36,422 nucleotides of DNA from positions 1-36,422 of the forward strand of contig JAFSSR010000113.1 of NCBI GenBank assembly GCA_017450885.1. The letters are read 5' to 3'. Below, piece by piece: positions 14,582 to 24,249 of this stretch. The notes beneath the pieces are model-generated. The model was not told where the DNA came from. It ran no database searches and saw only the letters and a list, made by a program, of their open reading frames with translations. A program made the position numbers and the translations under genes. Positions within the stretch are counted from its first letter, which is position 1. Every line of letters starts with the position of its first letter. The DNA is from Clostridia bacterium (GTDB lineage: Bacteria > Bacillota > Clostridia > Oscillospirales > CAG-272).

Positions 14582-15400
14582 TTATAATATAGACGAAGCG
14601 GAAGGCGGTTCGCAGATGATCCTGACGTTCCTCTCTATTACCGCCCGCCCGCGCCAGGAGTAAGCGCGCTTTTCAAATTCGTCCGGCGTCATAGCCGACA
14701 GTTTATCGGGATCGAGCCGATATATGAGTTCTTTCCGGAAAAAATCTATCCTTGTGAACTCTTTTCCCGCGTTCATCGGACAGACGTACTGACATACGTC
14801 GCATCCCCATACGCTATCGCAGCGTTTGACAAGCTCTTTTTCATCCTCGGTGAGCTCGCCTTTCTTTTGCGTAACGGCGGAAAGACATTCTCCCGAAAAG
14901 CCGGTAGGACAGGCTTTGCGGCATTTACCGCATCCGAGGCATTTCTTCGGCTCGCAGGGGGGCGAAACGCCTATTTCCGCGTCCGTATAGAATTCTCCGA
15001 TAAACACGTAAGAGCCGTATTTCTCGTTTATCAGCCGTCTGTTCTCGCCTATCGCTCCGAGACCGCATTTCGCGGCGGCGAGCGTTTCGTCTATGGGGGA
15101 ATGGTCGCTCATCCCTTTGAAGCGCGAGCCGCGGTACAGCTTTTCCAGCTCCGGCTCCAGCCTCTCAAACAGATCTTTCATAAAAAGATGGTAGTCGCGC
15201 GGGACGGCGTATATCGAAAGGTTGCGGTTTGCCGCAGCTTCGGCGCGGTAGGGCACGAGAAACGTAATGACGTTCTTTGCAAAACCGGCTATGTTCTGAT
15301 CGTAGATGCGCTTATTTATTATGAGCGCCGCGTCCATCGGTATCGCGCCGGCGTATTCAATTCCGTTTGCGCCGAGCAGCGCGGCGATCCTCTCGTCCAT
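14582..15400 (-). CDS. Short QueG-like (epoxyqueuosine reductase family) iron-sulfur protein
   Basis: A 272-residue protein. ATG 15400 is preferred to the TTG at 15412, which lies within the GGGG ribosome binding region. Two ferredoxin-like 4Fe-4S motifs are visible: C154-x2-C157-x2-C160-x3-C164, and C194, C200, C203, C207 in the CDSVWGCDVCQYVCP stretch. Upstream, AAAKCGLGAIGENRRLI matches the GLG-x-IGKN signature of QueG with Glu in place of the usual Lys. QueG reduces epoxyqueuosine to queuosine in tRNA using cobalamin, but typical enzymes are ~380 residues with a C-terminal HEAT-like part that is missing here. It may be a short QueG variant or a related reductase of other function. No other queuosine gene is nearby. 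Confidence 0.75.
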   Translation of the reverse strand: MDERIAALLGANGIEYAGAIPMDAALIINKRIYDQNIAGFAKNVITFLVPYRAEAAANRNLSIYAVPRDYHLFMKDLFERLEPELEKLYRGSRFKGMSDHSPIDETLAAAKCGLGAIGENRRLINEKYGSYVFIGEFYTDAEIGVSPPCEPKKCLGCGKCRKACPTGFSGECLSAVTQKKGELTEDEKELVKRCDSVWGCDVCQYVCPMNAGKEFTRIDFFRKELIYRLDPDKLSAMTPDEFEKRAYSWRGRAVIERNVRIICEPPSASSIL

Positions 15401-15478
15401 ATTGATCCCCAAAGAAAACTATTATATTTATATTACCACAAAAACCTTCTTTTTACAACTATTTTTAAGGAGTTCTTC

Positions 15479-17491
15479 ATGGCAGCCAAGTCCACAGTTA
15501 AAAAATACGACGAAACGAGTATCGAACTGCTAAAGGGGGAGGACCGCGTACGCAAGCGCCCGGCGGTCATTTTCGGTTCCGACGGCATAGAAGGATGCGA
15601 ACATTCCGTTTTTGAGATAATCTCCAACTCCGTCGACGAGGCGCGCGAGGGTTACGGCGATACCATAACCGTCACCGTATGGCGCGATATGACCATCGAG
15701 GTGGCGGACCGCGGCAGAGGCGTTCCCCTTGATTACAACGAAAAGGAAAAGAGGTTCAACTGGGAGCTGGTATACTGCGAGCTTTACGCCGGCGGCAAGT
15801 ATAATAACAACAGCGATTCCTCCAACTATCAGTATTCCCTCGGATTGAACGGCCTCGGCGCCTGCGCGACCCAGTATTCGTCCGAGTTTATGAGCGTCAA
15901 GTCGTATAAGAACGGGACGCTTTATGAGATCGACTTCAAAAAAGGCAAGCCCGTAAAGCCGCGCGGAGGCGAGGTGCTGCGAAAGTCCGAGCTTGACGGC
16001 AAGGACAGAAAATTGTCCGGCACGGTCACAAAATGGCGCCCCGACCTCGAAGTTTTTACCGATATCAACATCCCCAAGCAGTATTTTGAGGAGACGCTTA
16101 AACGCCAGTCGGTCGTAAACTCCGGCATCCGCTTTATACTCAAATGGGAAGCCGACCGCGGCTTTGAAACGAGCGAGTATTATTATCAGAACGGTATAGA
16201 GGACTATGTCAGGGAGGCTGTGGGAGAAAGCGGACTTACCCTTCCGGTAAAATGGTCCGGCGAGACGGAAGGGCGCGACAGAGAGGACAAGGACAGTTAT
16301 AAGCTCAAGTTCGAGATAGTGTTCTGCGCTTCAAATGAAGTCAATATGATCGAGTACTATCACAACTCCAGCTTCCTCGAATACGGCGGATCTCCCGACA
16401 AGGCGGTCCGCGCCGCGTTCACTTTCGCCATAGATAAATATCTCCGCGACAGCGGCAAATATAATAAAAACGAATCGAAGGTCACTTTCCCGGACATACA
16501 GGACGTTATGGTGCTCGTCTCGAACAGCTTCTCGACCGAGACCTCGTACGAAAACCAGACCAAGAAGTCGATAACCAATACTTTTATAGCCAAGTATATG
16601 ACCGACTTCCTCAAGCGCAGTCTTGAGATCTACTTTATCGAAAACCCGCTCGACGCGGAAAAGATCGCCGGTCAGGTGCTCGCGAACAAGCGCGCCCGCG
16701 AAAACGCCGAGACGACAAGACTTCGCGTAAAGGCGCAGCTCACCGGAAAGATAGACATAGCCAACAGGGTCGAAAAGTTCGTCAACTGCCGCTCCCGCGA
16801 CGTGACGAGACGAGAACTGTATATTGTTGAGGGCGACTCGGCGCTGACCTCCTGCAAGCTCGGACGCGACGCCGAATTTCAGGCTATCATACCTGTCCGC
16901 GGAAAAACGCTCAACTGCCTGACTACCGGCTACGACCGTATTTTCAAAAGCGATATCATCGTCGATCTTCTCCGCGTCATCGGCTGCGGAGTAGAGCTCA
17001 AGGGCAAGGTCAAAAGCGATCTTGCGGAGTTCGATCTCGATAAGCTCACCTGGAGCAAGATAATCATCTGTACCGATGCCGACGAGGACGGATTTCATAT
17101 TAGGACCCTGCTCCTTACTATGTTCTACCGGCTTCTCCCGACGCTTATCCGCGAGGGAAAGGTGTTTATCGCGGAATCGCCGCTGTTCGAGATAACGACC
17201 AAGGACGATACTTATTTTGCGTATAACGAGGCGGAAAAGGCGGATATTTTAAAGTCGCTCGAAGGTCAGAAGTACACTCTCCAGCGTTCTAAAGGACTGG
17301 GTGAAAACGAGCCGGAAATGATGCGCAAGACCACCATGGGTCCCGCCACGAGACGGCTCATACAGGTCAGCCCCGCCGACGAAGAGGACACCTTCTTTAT
17401 GTTTGATACGATGCTCGGCGATAACGTTGAGGCGAGAAAGAAATTTATCGCGCTCCACGGAGCGCAGTATGTTTCCGCCGCCGATATCTGA
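15479..17491 (+). CDS. parE: GyrB/ParE-type DNA topoisomerase subunit B (clostridial paralogue)
   Basis: A 670-residue type IIA topoisomerase B subunit, providing the ATPase and TOPRIM parts that pass one duplex through another. The GHKL ATPase shows EIISN with Glu46 and Asn50, DRGRG (77-81) and a lid GLNGLGACATQ that differs from the GyrB norm. QTK is present in ENQTKKS. TOPRIM has VEGDSA with Glu451 and DADEDG with Asp533/535/537, then SKGLGEN. The start at 15479 has AAGGAG 6 nt upstream; the frame is open further back, but that part lies antisense to the QueG-like gene. Such a B subunit normally has its A subunit alongside; here addB follows after 15 nt and no subunit A is in the window. 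Confidence 0.88.
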   Translation: MAAKSTVKKYDETSIELLKGEDRVRKRPAVIFGSDGIEGCEHSVFEIISNSVDEAREGYGDTITVTVWRDMTIEVADRGRGVPLDYNEKEKRFNWELVYCELYAGGKYNNNSDSSNYQYSLGLNGLGACATQYSSEFMSVKSYKNGTLYEIDFKKGKPVKPRGGEVLRKSELDGKDRKLSGTVTKWRPDLEVFTDINIPKQYFEETLKRQSVVNSGIRFILKWEADRGFETSEYYYQNGIEDYVREAVGESGLTLPVKWSGETEGRDREDKDSYKLKFEIVFCASNEVNMIEYYHNSSFLEYGGSPDKAVRAAFTFAIDKYLRDSGKYNKNESKVTFPDIQDVMVLVSNSFSTETSYENQTKKSITNTFIAKYMTDFLKRSLEIYFIENPLDAEKIAGQVLANKRARENAETTRLRVKAQLTGKIDIANRVEKFVNCRSRDVTRRELYIVEGDSALTSCKLGRDAEFQAIIPVRGKTLNCLTTGYDRIFKSDIIVDLLRVIGCGVELKGKVKSDLAEFDLDKLTWSKIIICTDADEDGFHIRTLLLTMFYRLLPTLIREGKVFIAESPLFEITTKDDTYFAYNEAEKADILKSLEGQKYTLQRSKGLGENEPEMMRKTTMGPATRRLIQVSPADEEDTFFMFDTMLGDNVEARKKFIALHGAQYVSAADI

Positions 17492-17506
17492 TCGGGAAGG
17501 TCTTTT

Positions 17507-20500
17507 ATGATTAGATTTGTTTACGGCATCACCGGAAGCGGTAAAAGCCGGTACGTTTATGAAAACGTCTGCCGCGATATAAGAGAAGGAAAAAAGGTCC
17601 TCCTGCTCGTTCCTGAGCAGGAGGTCCTTAAAACCGAGCTTGAATGCGCTTCCCGCCTTGACGGAGTCAACTCGCTCGGACTGGAAGTCGTCAGCTTCCG
17701 GAGACTCTGCAACCGCGTCTTCCGCGAGTACGGCGGGCTTTGCAGGAATTACATAACGGCGGGCGGGAAGGCGCTGCTGATGTGGCGTTCTCTCCGTGCG
17801 CTCGCAGGCAGCTTGTCCTACTTTTCACTTGCCGATTCTTCCGATCCGGCTCTGATCGACAAGCTGCTTTCGTTTGTCAACGAAATGAAAGCGTATAAGA
17901 TCTCGGCGGAGAGGTTCTCGTCTATCGCCGCAAAGCTTGAGCCGTCCGTTCTCGCTGACAAGGCGGACGATCTCGCTGCTGTCTATCTGACCTTTGACAG
18001 GATGCTGCACGAGAGCTACGACGACTCCTCGGAGGACGTTTACGCGACCCACGAGCTCTTTCTTGAATACGGCTTTTTCCCCGGCGTTGAAGTATATATC
18101 GACTCATTCTACGGGTTCACTCCCGACGAATACGATATTATTTCGGATATATTCAACGGAGCGGAGAATACGACCGTGTCCTTGATGTGGGATAATTCTG
18201 AGGGCGCCGTCAATTTCGAGCGGGTCGAGATGACCAAAAAGACGCTCTCCCGTTTGGCGAAGGAAAGCGGGTCGGCTGTTGATACGGTCGAGCTTAACGG
18301 CGCTCCACGTTTTAAAGAGAAGGTCCTCGAAGAACTCGTCCGCGATTTTTTCGTGAGAGAACAGCCCTGTTCGCCGGATGAAAACGGAGCGGTCTCTGTG
18401 GTCGCCTGCGGCGACGTATATAACGAGGCTGCGTGGATCGCGGCGGACGTGAGACGCACGGTGCGAGAAGAGGGCCTGCGGTACCGTGATATAGCAGTGG
18501 TCGCGCGCGACGTCTCCCCGCTCGAGGGCATACTTGACGAAGCGTTTGCTTCGCAGGGTGTCCCTTATCATATGTCCCGGCGCGAGGACATCACCTCTTA
18601 TCCGATCGTGAGATACGTTATCTTTGCTCTCCTTATCGCGGAGCGCGGGTGGAAGCTTCAGGACGTCATATCGTTTATCAAGACCGGCATGGCCGACGTG
18701 ACCGTCGAGGAAGCCGATCTTATCGAGAACTACGCTTCGCTCTGGGATATAAATTCGCGCAGAGCGTGGTGCGGAGTGTGGAACATGAACCCGCGGGGCT
18801 TTACGACCGACCGCAGGCCGGAGGACGCGGAGATCCTCGACAGGCTCAACGATATAAGGGAGAGGATAACCCTTCCTCTCGAGACGCTTATCGACGCGGT
18901 GAACTCTGCGGACAGCGCGCTCGCCGCCGCGTCCGCGGTTTATGATTTTCTTCTTGCGGGCAAGATCCCCGAAAAAGCGGTTACAGATAACGACGCCGCC
19001 GTCTGGAACGCGCTTTGCTCTGCTCTCGACGACATAGCGGTCTGCGGAGGAAACGAAAAATGCGATATTTCCTCCTGCAGTAAGCTGCTCTCCTGCGTCT
19101 TCCGTCATACCGATTTCGGCTCTATACCCAATTCGACCGACGAGGTGACTGTTTCCGGCGCGCCGAACGCCCGCCTCGGCTCGCCCGTCAAGGTGTATAT
19201 ATGCGGCGCGAACGAGGGCGTATTTCCCGCGTACGTCAATGACGGCGATCTGCTCGACGACTCCGATCTCCGCAAGCTCTCCGAGGCAGGTCTCGATATA
19301 GGCGACGATCACGGAACGCGCGCCGGCGACGAGCTGCTTTACTTCTACAGAGCCGCCTTCGCCGCTTCGAAGTATCTCACGGTCTCTTACCGCACCGCTG
19401 GAGAAAATACAGTCAGATCCGACGGATGCAGGCGCTTTCTCGATCTTATTCCCGGAAAACAGGAAACGGTCGTAAAGGAGCTCGATCCCTCGGTATATAT
19501 CGAGAACAGGGAAAACGCGCTCCGCCATTCATACGAATATATCGGAACGCCCGCGGGAGACGCCGTTTTCAAGCATCTCGGCGTCGACCCCGAACTTTCC
19601 GGTGGAGGAGAGGTCTCATACGGAGAAGGCCGTTTTTCCGCCGAGATCGTTGAGCGGATGTACGGCAAACGGCTCGGGCTTTCTCAGACCAGGATCGAAA
19701 ACTTTATGGACTGTCCGTTCGCATATACCTGCAAACACATTCTCAAGCTCTCCGACGAGGGAAAGAAAAAATACGACCCGTCTGATATCGGGGTTTTTGT
19801 CCACGAAATACTGGAGAATTATTTCAGCGACGCCATGTCGCCGGAGCCGCGTTTGCCCGAAGACGTAGACGAGGCGGTTGCCGTCCTTTCGAACGAATAT
19901 ATGGACGGCAGTATCGGCGGATCGGACAAGCTGGACGCGCGCACCGCGGCGCTTTTTACGCGCCTCGGGAGGACGACGGCATATCTCATAAAGGACATCC
20001 TCCGCGAGATCGGAGAGACCGATTTCAAACCGAAATACTTTGAACTTCCCATCGGGCTTGGCGACGACCCCAAGGTAAAGCCGCTGACCGTTACCCTCGA
20101 CGACGGGACGTCTGTCTCGGTGGGCGGGGTAATCGACCGCGTCGACGTCTTCAAAAGCGGGGATGACGCGTATATCCGCATAGTAGACTATAAGACCGGC
20201 AAGAAGGCTCTTTCCGTCAGCGACGCAGAAAAGGGTAAAAACCTCCAGATGCTCCTCTATCTTTTCTCGATCTGCGACGACGCCGACGGCACGCTCAAAA
20301 AAGACCTCGGGTGCGAAGGAAAGCTCATCCCGGCGGGAGTCGAATATTATCTTGCAAGCGATCCGGTGACCGACGTGGATAACGCCGAGGATCTTAACAA
20401 GCTGCTCGATCCCGAGCGCATCAACGTCATAAAGCGCAGCGGCTACGCGCTGAATGAGGAACGCTTCCTTCTTGCGATGGACAAGGACGGAAAGGGAAGC

Positions 20501-20692
20501 TGGCTCCCTGTAAACGAGAAGGGAAGCAAGGTGCTGATAGAGCCCGAAAAGTTCGCTGAGCTCGACGCCGTGGTGCGGGAAGAACTGACCGAAGTAGCAA
20601 AAAGGATCAAGAGCGGGGACAATTCCGTCCGCGCGGGGAACGCCTGCCGGAGCTGCCGCTTCAAGTCGGTCTGCAGACGGGAAAACAACTGA
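17507..20692 (+). CDS. addB: AddB, helicase-like/nuclease subunit of the AddAB recombination complex
   Basis: A 1061-residue subunit of the AddAB helicase-nuclease, which resects double-strand breaks up to Chi and loads RecA. The start region MIRFVYGITGSGKS holds a Walker A motif (8-15). The C-terminal RecB-type nuclease has GGVIDRVD and VDYKTG. The iron-sulfur cluster cysteines are Cys736 (MDCPFAYTC region) and C1047-x2-C1050-x5-C1056 at the end, matching AddB spacing in Bacillus. Length is close to the usual ~1150. Start ATG 17507 has GGAAGG about 6 nt upstream. It lies between parE-like (15 nt) and addA (14 nt), giving one long transcript. Confidence 0.95.
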   Translation: MIRFVYGITGSGKSRYVYENVCRDIREGKKVLLLVPEQEVLKTELECASRLDGVNSLGLEVVSFRRLCNRVFREYGGLCRNYITAGGKALLMWRSLRALAGSLSYFSLADSSDPALIDKLLSFVNEMKAYKISAERFSSIAAKLEPSVLADKADDLAAVYLTFDRMLHESYDDSSEDVYATHELFLEYGFFPGVEVYIDSFYGFTPDEYDIISDIFNGAENTTVSLMWDNSEGAVNFERVEMTKKTLSRLAKESGSAVDTVELNGAPRFKEKVLEELVRDFFVREQPCSPDENGAVSVVACGDVYNEAAWIAADVRRTVREEGLRYRDIAVVARDVSPLEGILDEAFASQGVPYHMSRREDITSYPIVRYVIFALLIAERGWKLQDVISFIKTGMADVTVEEADLIENYASLWDINSRRAWCGVWNMNPRGFTTDRRPEDAEILDRLNDIRERITLPLETLIDAVNSADSALAAASAVYDFLLAGKIPEKAVTDNDAAVWNALCSALDDIAVCGGNEKCDISSCSKLLSCVFRHTDFGSIPNSTDEVTVSGAPNARLGSPVKVYICGANEGVFPAYVNDGDLLDDSDLRKLSEAGLDIGDDHGTRAGDELLYFYRAAFAASKYLTVSYRTAGENTVRSDGCRRFLDLIPGKQETVVKELDPSVYIENRENALRHSYEYIGTPAGDAVFKHLGVDPELSGGGEVSYGEGRFSAEIVERMYGKRLGLSQTRIENFMDCPFAYTCKHILKLSDEGKKKYDPSDIGVFVHEILENYFSDAMSPEPRLPEDVDEAVAVLSNEYMDGSIGGSDKLDARTAALFTRLGRTTAYLIKDILREIGETDFKPKYFELPIGLGDDPKVKPLTVTLDDGTSVSVGGVIDRVDVFKSGDDAYIRIVDYKTGKKALSVSDAEKGKNLQMLLYLFSICDDADGTLKKDLGCEGKLIPAGVEYYLASDPVTDVDNAEDLNKLLDPERINVIKRSGYALNEERFLLAMDKDGKGSWLPVNEKGSKVLIEPEKFAELDAVVREELTEVAKRIKSGDNSVRAGNACRSCRFKSVCRRENN

Positions 20693-20706
20693 AAGGAGGC
20701 ATATCA

Positions 20707-23700
20707 GTGTCCGAAGAGAACAAAGTGTTATGGACGGAGGATCAGCGCAGCGCGATAGAACTGCGAGCGCGGGATCTTCTTGTAAGCGCAGGCGCGGGAT
20801 CGGGTAAGACGAGCGTTATGAAAGAACGCATCATCGACCGCATTTGCGATCCAGACGATCCCTGCGATATAGACGATATGCTGATAGTCACTTTTTCCGT
20901 CAAAGCGACCGGAGAATTGAGCGAGCGTATCTCAAAGGGACTGCGCAAACGGTATGCCGAGACCGGCGACCCGCGCGTCAAGAAGGCTATAGCCGATTTC
21001 GGGAACGCAAATATTTACACAATCAACGGATTTTGCTACTACGTCGTCCGACGCTCGTTCGCCGCGCTGGGGCTTCCCGCTTCGGTAAGGATAGCGGACG
21101 AGGCGGAGGACGAGCTTATATCCGAGGAGACCATGGAGGAAACTCTCGAAAGCTTTTTCGAGAACTCACATAGGTACGGGATAGACGACTTTCCTTCGTT
21201 CATCGAAAATTTCATAAACGACCGGGACGACAAGCTGGCTGACATTTTTCTTGATATTTACAGCAAGCTGCTGACGCTTCCGGAAGGGGTGGGTATACTT
21301 AAGAAAAAAGCCGAGGAGCTGACCGGCGTCAACGGAGAGACCTTTTTTGAGTCCGGCTGGGGCTCGCTTGTCAAGCGGCAGACCTTCGATATGCTCGATC
21401 ATTACCGCGGGCTGCTCGCCGACGCCGCGGCGTACTTTTCGCGCAGCGAAAAGCAGTATCTCAATTACGGAGTCCCCTGCGAGGACGCCGTCGAGCATAT
21501 TGATCGCATACTCAATAAAAAAGATCCCGATTACGACTTTGTCAGAAATAATCTCGTAGGGTATTCTTTTCCCAAACTCGGCTCAAAACGTATATCCGAA
21601 GACGAGAAGACCTCCGAATTCTATTTCTACAGAGCGCAGAGGAACGATTTCAAAAAAGCGCACGAGGAGCTTATCGGATCGCTTTACTCGATGCCTTCTT
21701 CCGAGATCGGACGTCTCGCGTCGATGACCTCACAAACCGTCCTTGACCTTGGCTGTTTCCTTGAAGAATTCGAAAGACGTCTCACGGCAAAGAAAAAAGA
21801 CCTGGGCGTAGTCAGCTTTTCGGATTGCGAACGGTATACCTATGAGCTTTTCACCGATAAAAACGGCGGACCGACAGAGTTCGCTCTCGAATACAGGGAA
21901 AAATACAAAGAGATATACATAGACGAATATCAGGATACAAACGCTCTCCAGGACAGCATTTTCCGCGCTATAGCGCGCCCGTCCTCGAGATTTCTCGTCG
22001 GCGACGTGAAGCAGAGCATTTACGCGTTCCGTTCGGCGGAGCCGGCGCTGTTTTCGGGGTACCGCGACGCCTGGAAAAAGTATTCGGAGGGCGACGGGAA
22101 CACGGCGAGCACCGTTTTCCTCTCTGAAAACTTCCGTTCCTCTCCGCAGATACTCCGCACGGTGAACGCCGTTTTTGACAAGCTCTTTCCTCTGTCCGGA
22201 AGGATCGGCTACAAGCCGGATGACGCGCTCAAGGTACCTGAATTCAAAAAAGACGAGACGCACGATAAAGTAAAGGTGGTCGTCACCCCGCTCAACGAAC
22301 GTCTTGAAGAGGGAGAAGACCCCTCCGCCGCAGGCGTCGGGCTCGACTATATAGCGAGCACAATAGCGTCTCTTATAGCTGACGGCGAATCGCCGAATGA
22401 CTGCGCCGTCATCGTCCGGACTAACAATATGGTGCGCAAGGCGGCGAAAGCTCTCGCCGAATACGGAGTGGCTTACGACGCCGTAGTCAAGGAGGAATTC
22501 TTCGCTTTTCCGGAGATATTGCTCGTCATGTCCGTACTGCGGGTAATAAACAATCCGACCCGCGACGTTCATCTTTCCGCCGTGCTCACAAGCCCCCTTT
22601 GCGGATTATCCATGGACGATATAACAAAAATGCGGCTCGACGGCGGCGACGCGCCCCTTTGGGAGATAGCGTCCGCGTCTGACGATCCGCGCGTCAGGAG
22701 ATTTCTTTCCGATCTTACCGAGTGGAGAGAGTATGCGAGAAAAGTCCCGGCTCACCGCGTGATCCATATGCTTTACGACAAGTATTCGCTTATCGGAGCC
22801 TGCTGCAAGGGGAGAGATCCGCAACGTTCGGCAATAGTCAAGATCAACTGCGGCTATTTGTATGATCTCGCTTTGAAATATGAAGCCAACTCGTATAAAG
22901 GACTCTACAGCTTTATCGAGTACGCCGACTCCCTCGCCTCATCCGAGCTCTCGCTCGATATCCCGTCCGGCGAAAAGGACAATCAGGTAAAGATAATGAA
23001 CGTCCATCAGTCAAAGGGACTTGAGTTCAAAAACTGCTTCTTTTTCTCAGGCAGCCGCTCCTTGAGAAGCTCGAAGGACAAGGGGAACATCGTATTCTCT
23101 AAACGTCTCGGCTTTGCTTCGAAGGTCCGCGACAGAGAACTTCCTATAAGATACGATACTCCCGTGCGGCAGGCGATAATCAGGGACAACTACGTCTACG
23201 AGAGTGCGGAAGAGCTCCGCATCCTCTACGTTGCGCTGACACGCGCGATGGAGAGGCTGTATATCGTCACGGAACGCACGAAGACCGACAAGACGGTAGA
23301 TTATTACACTCATTTCGGAAAATACCTTTCGGACCAGTTCGTTTATGAAAGCGACAACTTCGGCGACTGGGTCCTCGCGGCTCTTGCGGCGGACGGAAGT
23401 TCGCCGGACTGGGAGATCATAGAGCTCGACAGACGCGTCGGCGCGTCGGCGGAAAACAAAGAAGATATCGAAGAAGGTATTGCCGGCGAGGACGGGGATG
23501 AGATAGCCGGCGAGCGCGAAAGGTACGCCGACCTGATAAAAGAAAAGCTCGATTACGTTTACCCTTACGCCGCCTCCACAACGATCCCCGCGAAGCTCTC
23601 CGTGTCGGCGCTTTATCCCGAAGTGATAGACGATATGATTCCGGGCGCCGCAAAGCCGGAAGCCCCTCGGCTTGCCGTTCCGTCCTTCAGGAACAGGTCG

Positions 23701-24249
23701 GGAAAACGCGGGGGCTCGTTCGCGGGTACGGCGACGCATCTCTTTATGCAGTTCTGCGACTTTGACAATCTCGAAAAGCACGGCGCCGCATATGAGCTTA
23801 AGCGTTTGAGAGAGGAGGAGTTCCTGTCCGGGGAAGCCGCCGCCGAAGTCAGGCTCGACAATATAAACACGTTCGTTTCTTCCGGGCTTTTCGCCGAGAT
23901 CCGGCGTTCGCCGGAGGTCTGGCGCGAGCGCAGATTTAATGTTCTTTTGCCGGCGCGCGATTTTACCGCAAATAAAGAAGACCGCTCGCTCGATGGCGAA
24001 ACGGTCCTCGTTCAGGGCGTTGTGGATTGCGTTTTCCGCGATACGTCCGGCGGGCTGGTACTTATCGACTATAAGACGGACTCGGTCAAGGGGCTGAGCG
24101 CCGAGGAGGCGGAGGATATGCTTCGCAAAAAGCACTCCATGCAGCTCGGATACTATAAGATCGCGCTCGAAAAGCTGACCGGCGACCGCGTTTCGCGCAC
24201 CGAACTGTATTCGTTCGGGCTCGGACGTACGGTGGAGATCAACTGCTAA
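20707..24249 (+). CDS. addA: AddA, UvrD-type helicase and nuclease subunit of AddAB
   Basis: A 1180-residue SF1A helicase with C-terminal nuclease. Start GTG 20707 is well supported by AAAGGAGG 7 nt upstream. Helicase motifs in order: I SAGAGSGKT (27-35), II IYIDEYQDTN, III FLVGDVKQSIYAFR, IV LSENFRSS, V VKIMNVHQSKGLEF, VI ILYVALTRAMERLYIV. The nuclease has VQGVVDC followed by LIDYKTD near the C-terminus. Together with AddB it processes broken DNA ends. Its final four bases overlap the stop of the convergent dehydrogenase gene at 24246, so no terminator fits between the two. Confidence 0.96.
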   Translation: MSEENKVLWTEDQRSAIELRARDLLVSAGAGSGKTSVMKERIIDRICDPDDPCDIDDMLIVTFSVKATGELSERISKGLRKRYAETGDPRVKKAIADFGNANIYTINGFCYYVVRRSFAALGLPASVRIADEAEDELISEETMEETLESFFENSHRYGIDDFPSFIENFINDRDDKLADIFLDIYSKLLTLPEGVGILKKKAEELTGVNGETFFESGWGSLVKRQTFDMLDHYRGLLADAAAYFSRSEKQYLNYGVPCEDAVEHIDRILNKKDPDYDFVRNNLVGYSFPKLGSKRISEDEKTSEFYFYRAQRNDFKKAHEELIGSLYSMPSSEIGRLASMTSQTVLDLGCFLEEFERRLTAKKKDLGVVSFSDCERYTYELFTDKNGGPTEFALEYREKYKEIYIDEYQDTNALQDSIFRAIARPSSRFLVGDVKQSIYAFRSAEPALFSGYRDAWKKYSEGDGNTASTVFLSENFRSSPQILRTVNAVFDKLFPLSGRIGYKPDDALKVPEFKKDETHDKVKVVVTPLNERLEEGEDPSAAGVGLDYIASTIASLIADGESPNDCAVIVRTNNMVRKAAKALAEYGVAYDAVVKEEFFAFPEILLVMSVLRVINNPTRDVHLSAVLTSPLCGLSMDDITKMRLDGGDAPLWEIASASDDPRVRRFLSDLTEWREYARKVPAHRVIHMLYDKYSLIGACCKGRDPQRSAIVKINCGYLYDLALKYEANSYKGLYSFIEYADSLASSELSLDIPSGEKDNQVKIMNVHQSKGLEFKNCFFFSGSRSLRSSKDKGNIVFSKRLGFASKVRDRELPIRYDTPVRQAIIRDNYVYESAEELRILYVALTRAMERLYIVTERTKTDKTVDYYTHFGKYLSDQFVYESDNFGDWVLAALAADGSSPDWEIIELDRRVGASAENKEDIEEGIAGEDGDEIAGERERYADLIKEKLDYVYPYAASTTIPAKLSVSALYPEVIDDMIPGAAKPEAPRLAVPSFRNRSGKRGGSFAGTATHLFMQFCDFDNLEKHGAAYELKRLREEEFLSGEAAAEVRLDNINTFVSSGLFAEIRRSPEVWRERRFNVLLPARDFTANKEDRSLDGETVLVQGVVDCVFRDTSGGLVLIDYKTDSVKGLSAEEAEDMLRKKHSMQLGYYKIALEKLTGDRVSRTELYSFGLGRTVEINC

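Noticed and set aside
14867-15478. In-frame extension ahead of the ParE-like ATG
   Set aside because: It lies antisense to the QueG-like gene, and AAGGAG sits correctly in front of ATG 15479, where GHKL-family sequence begins shortly after.
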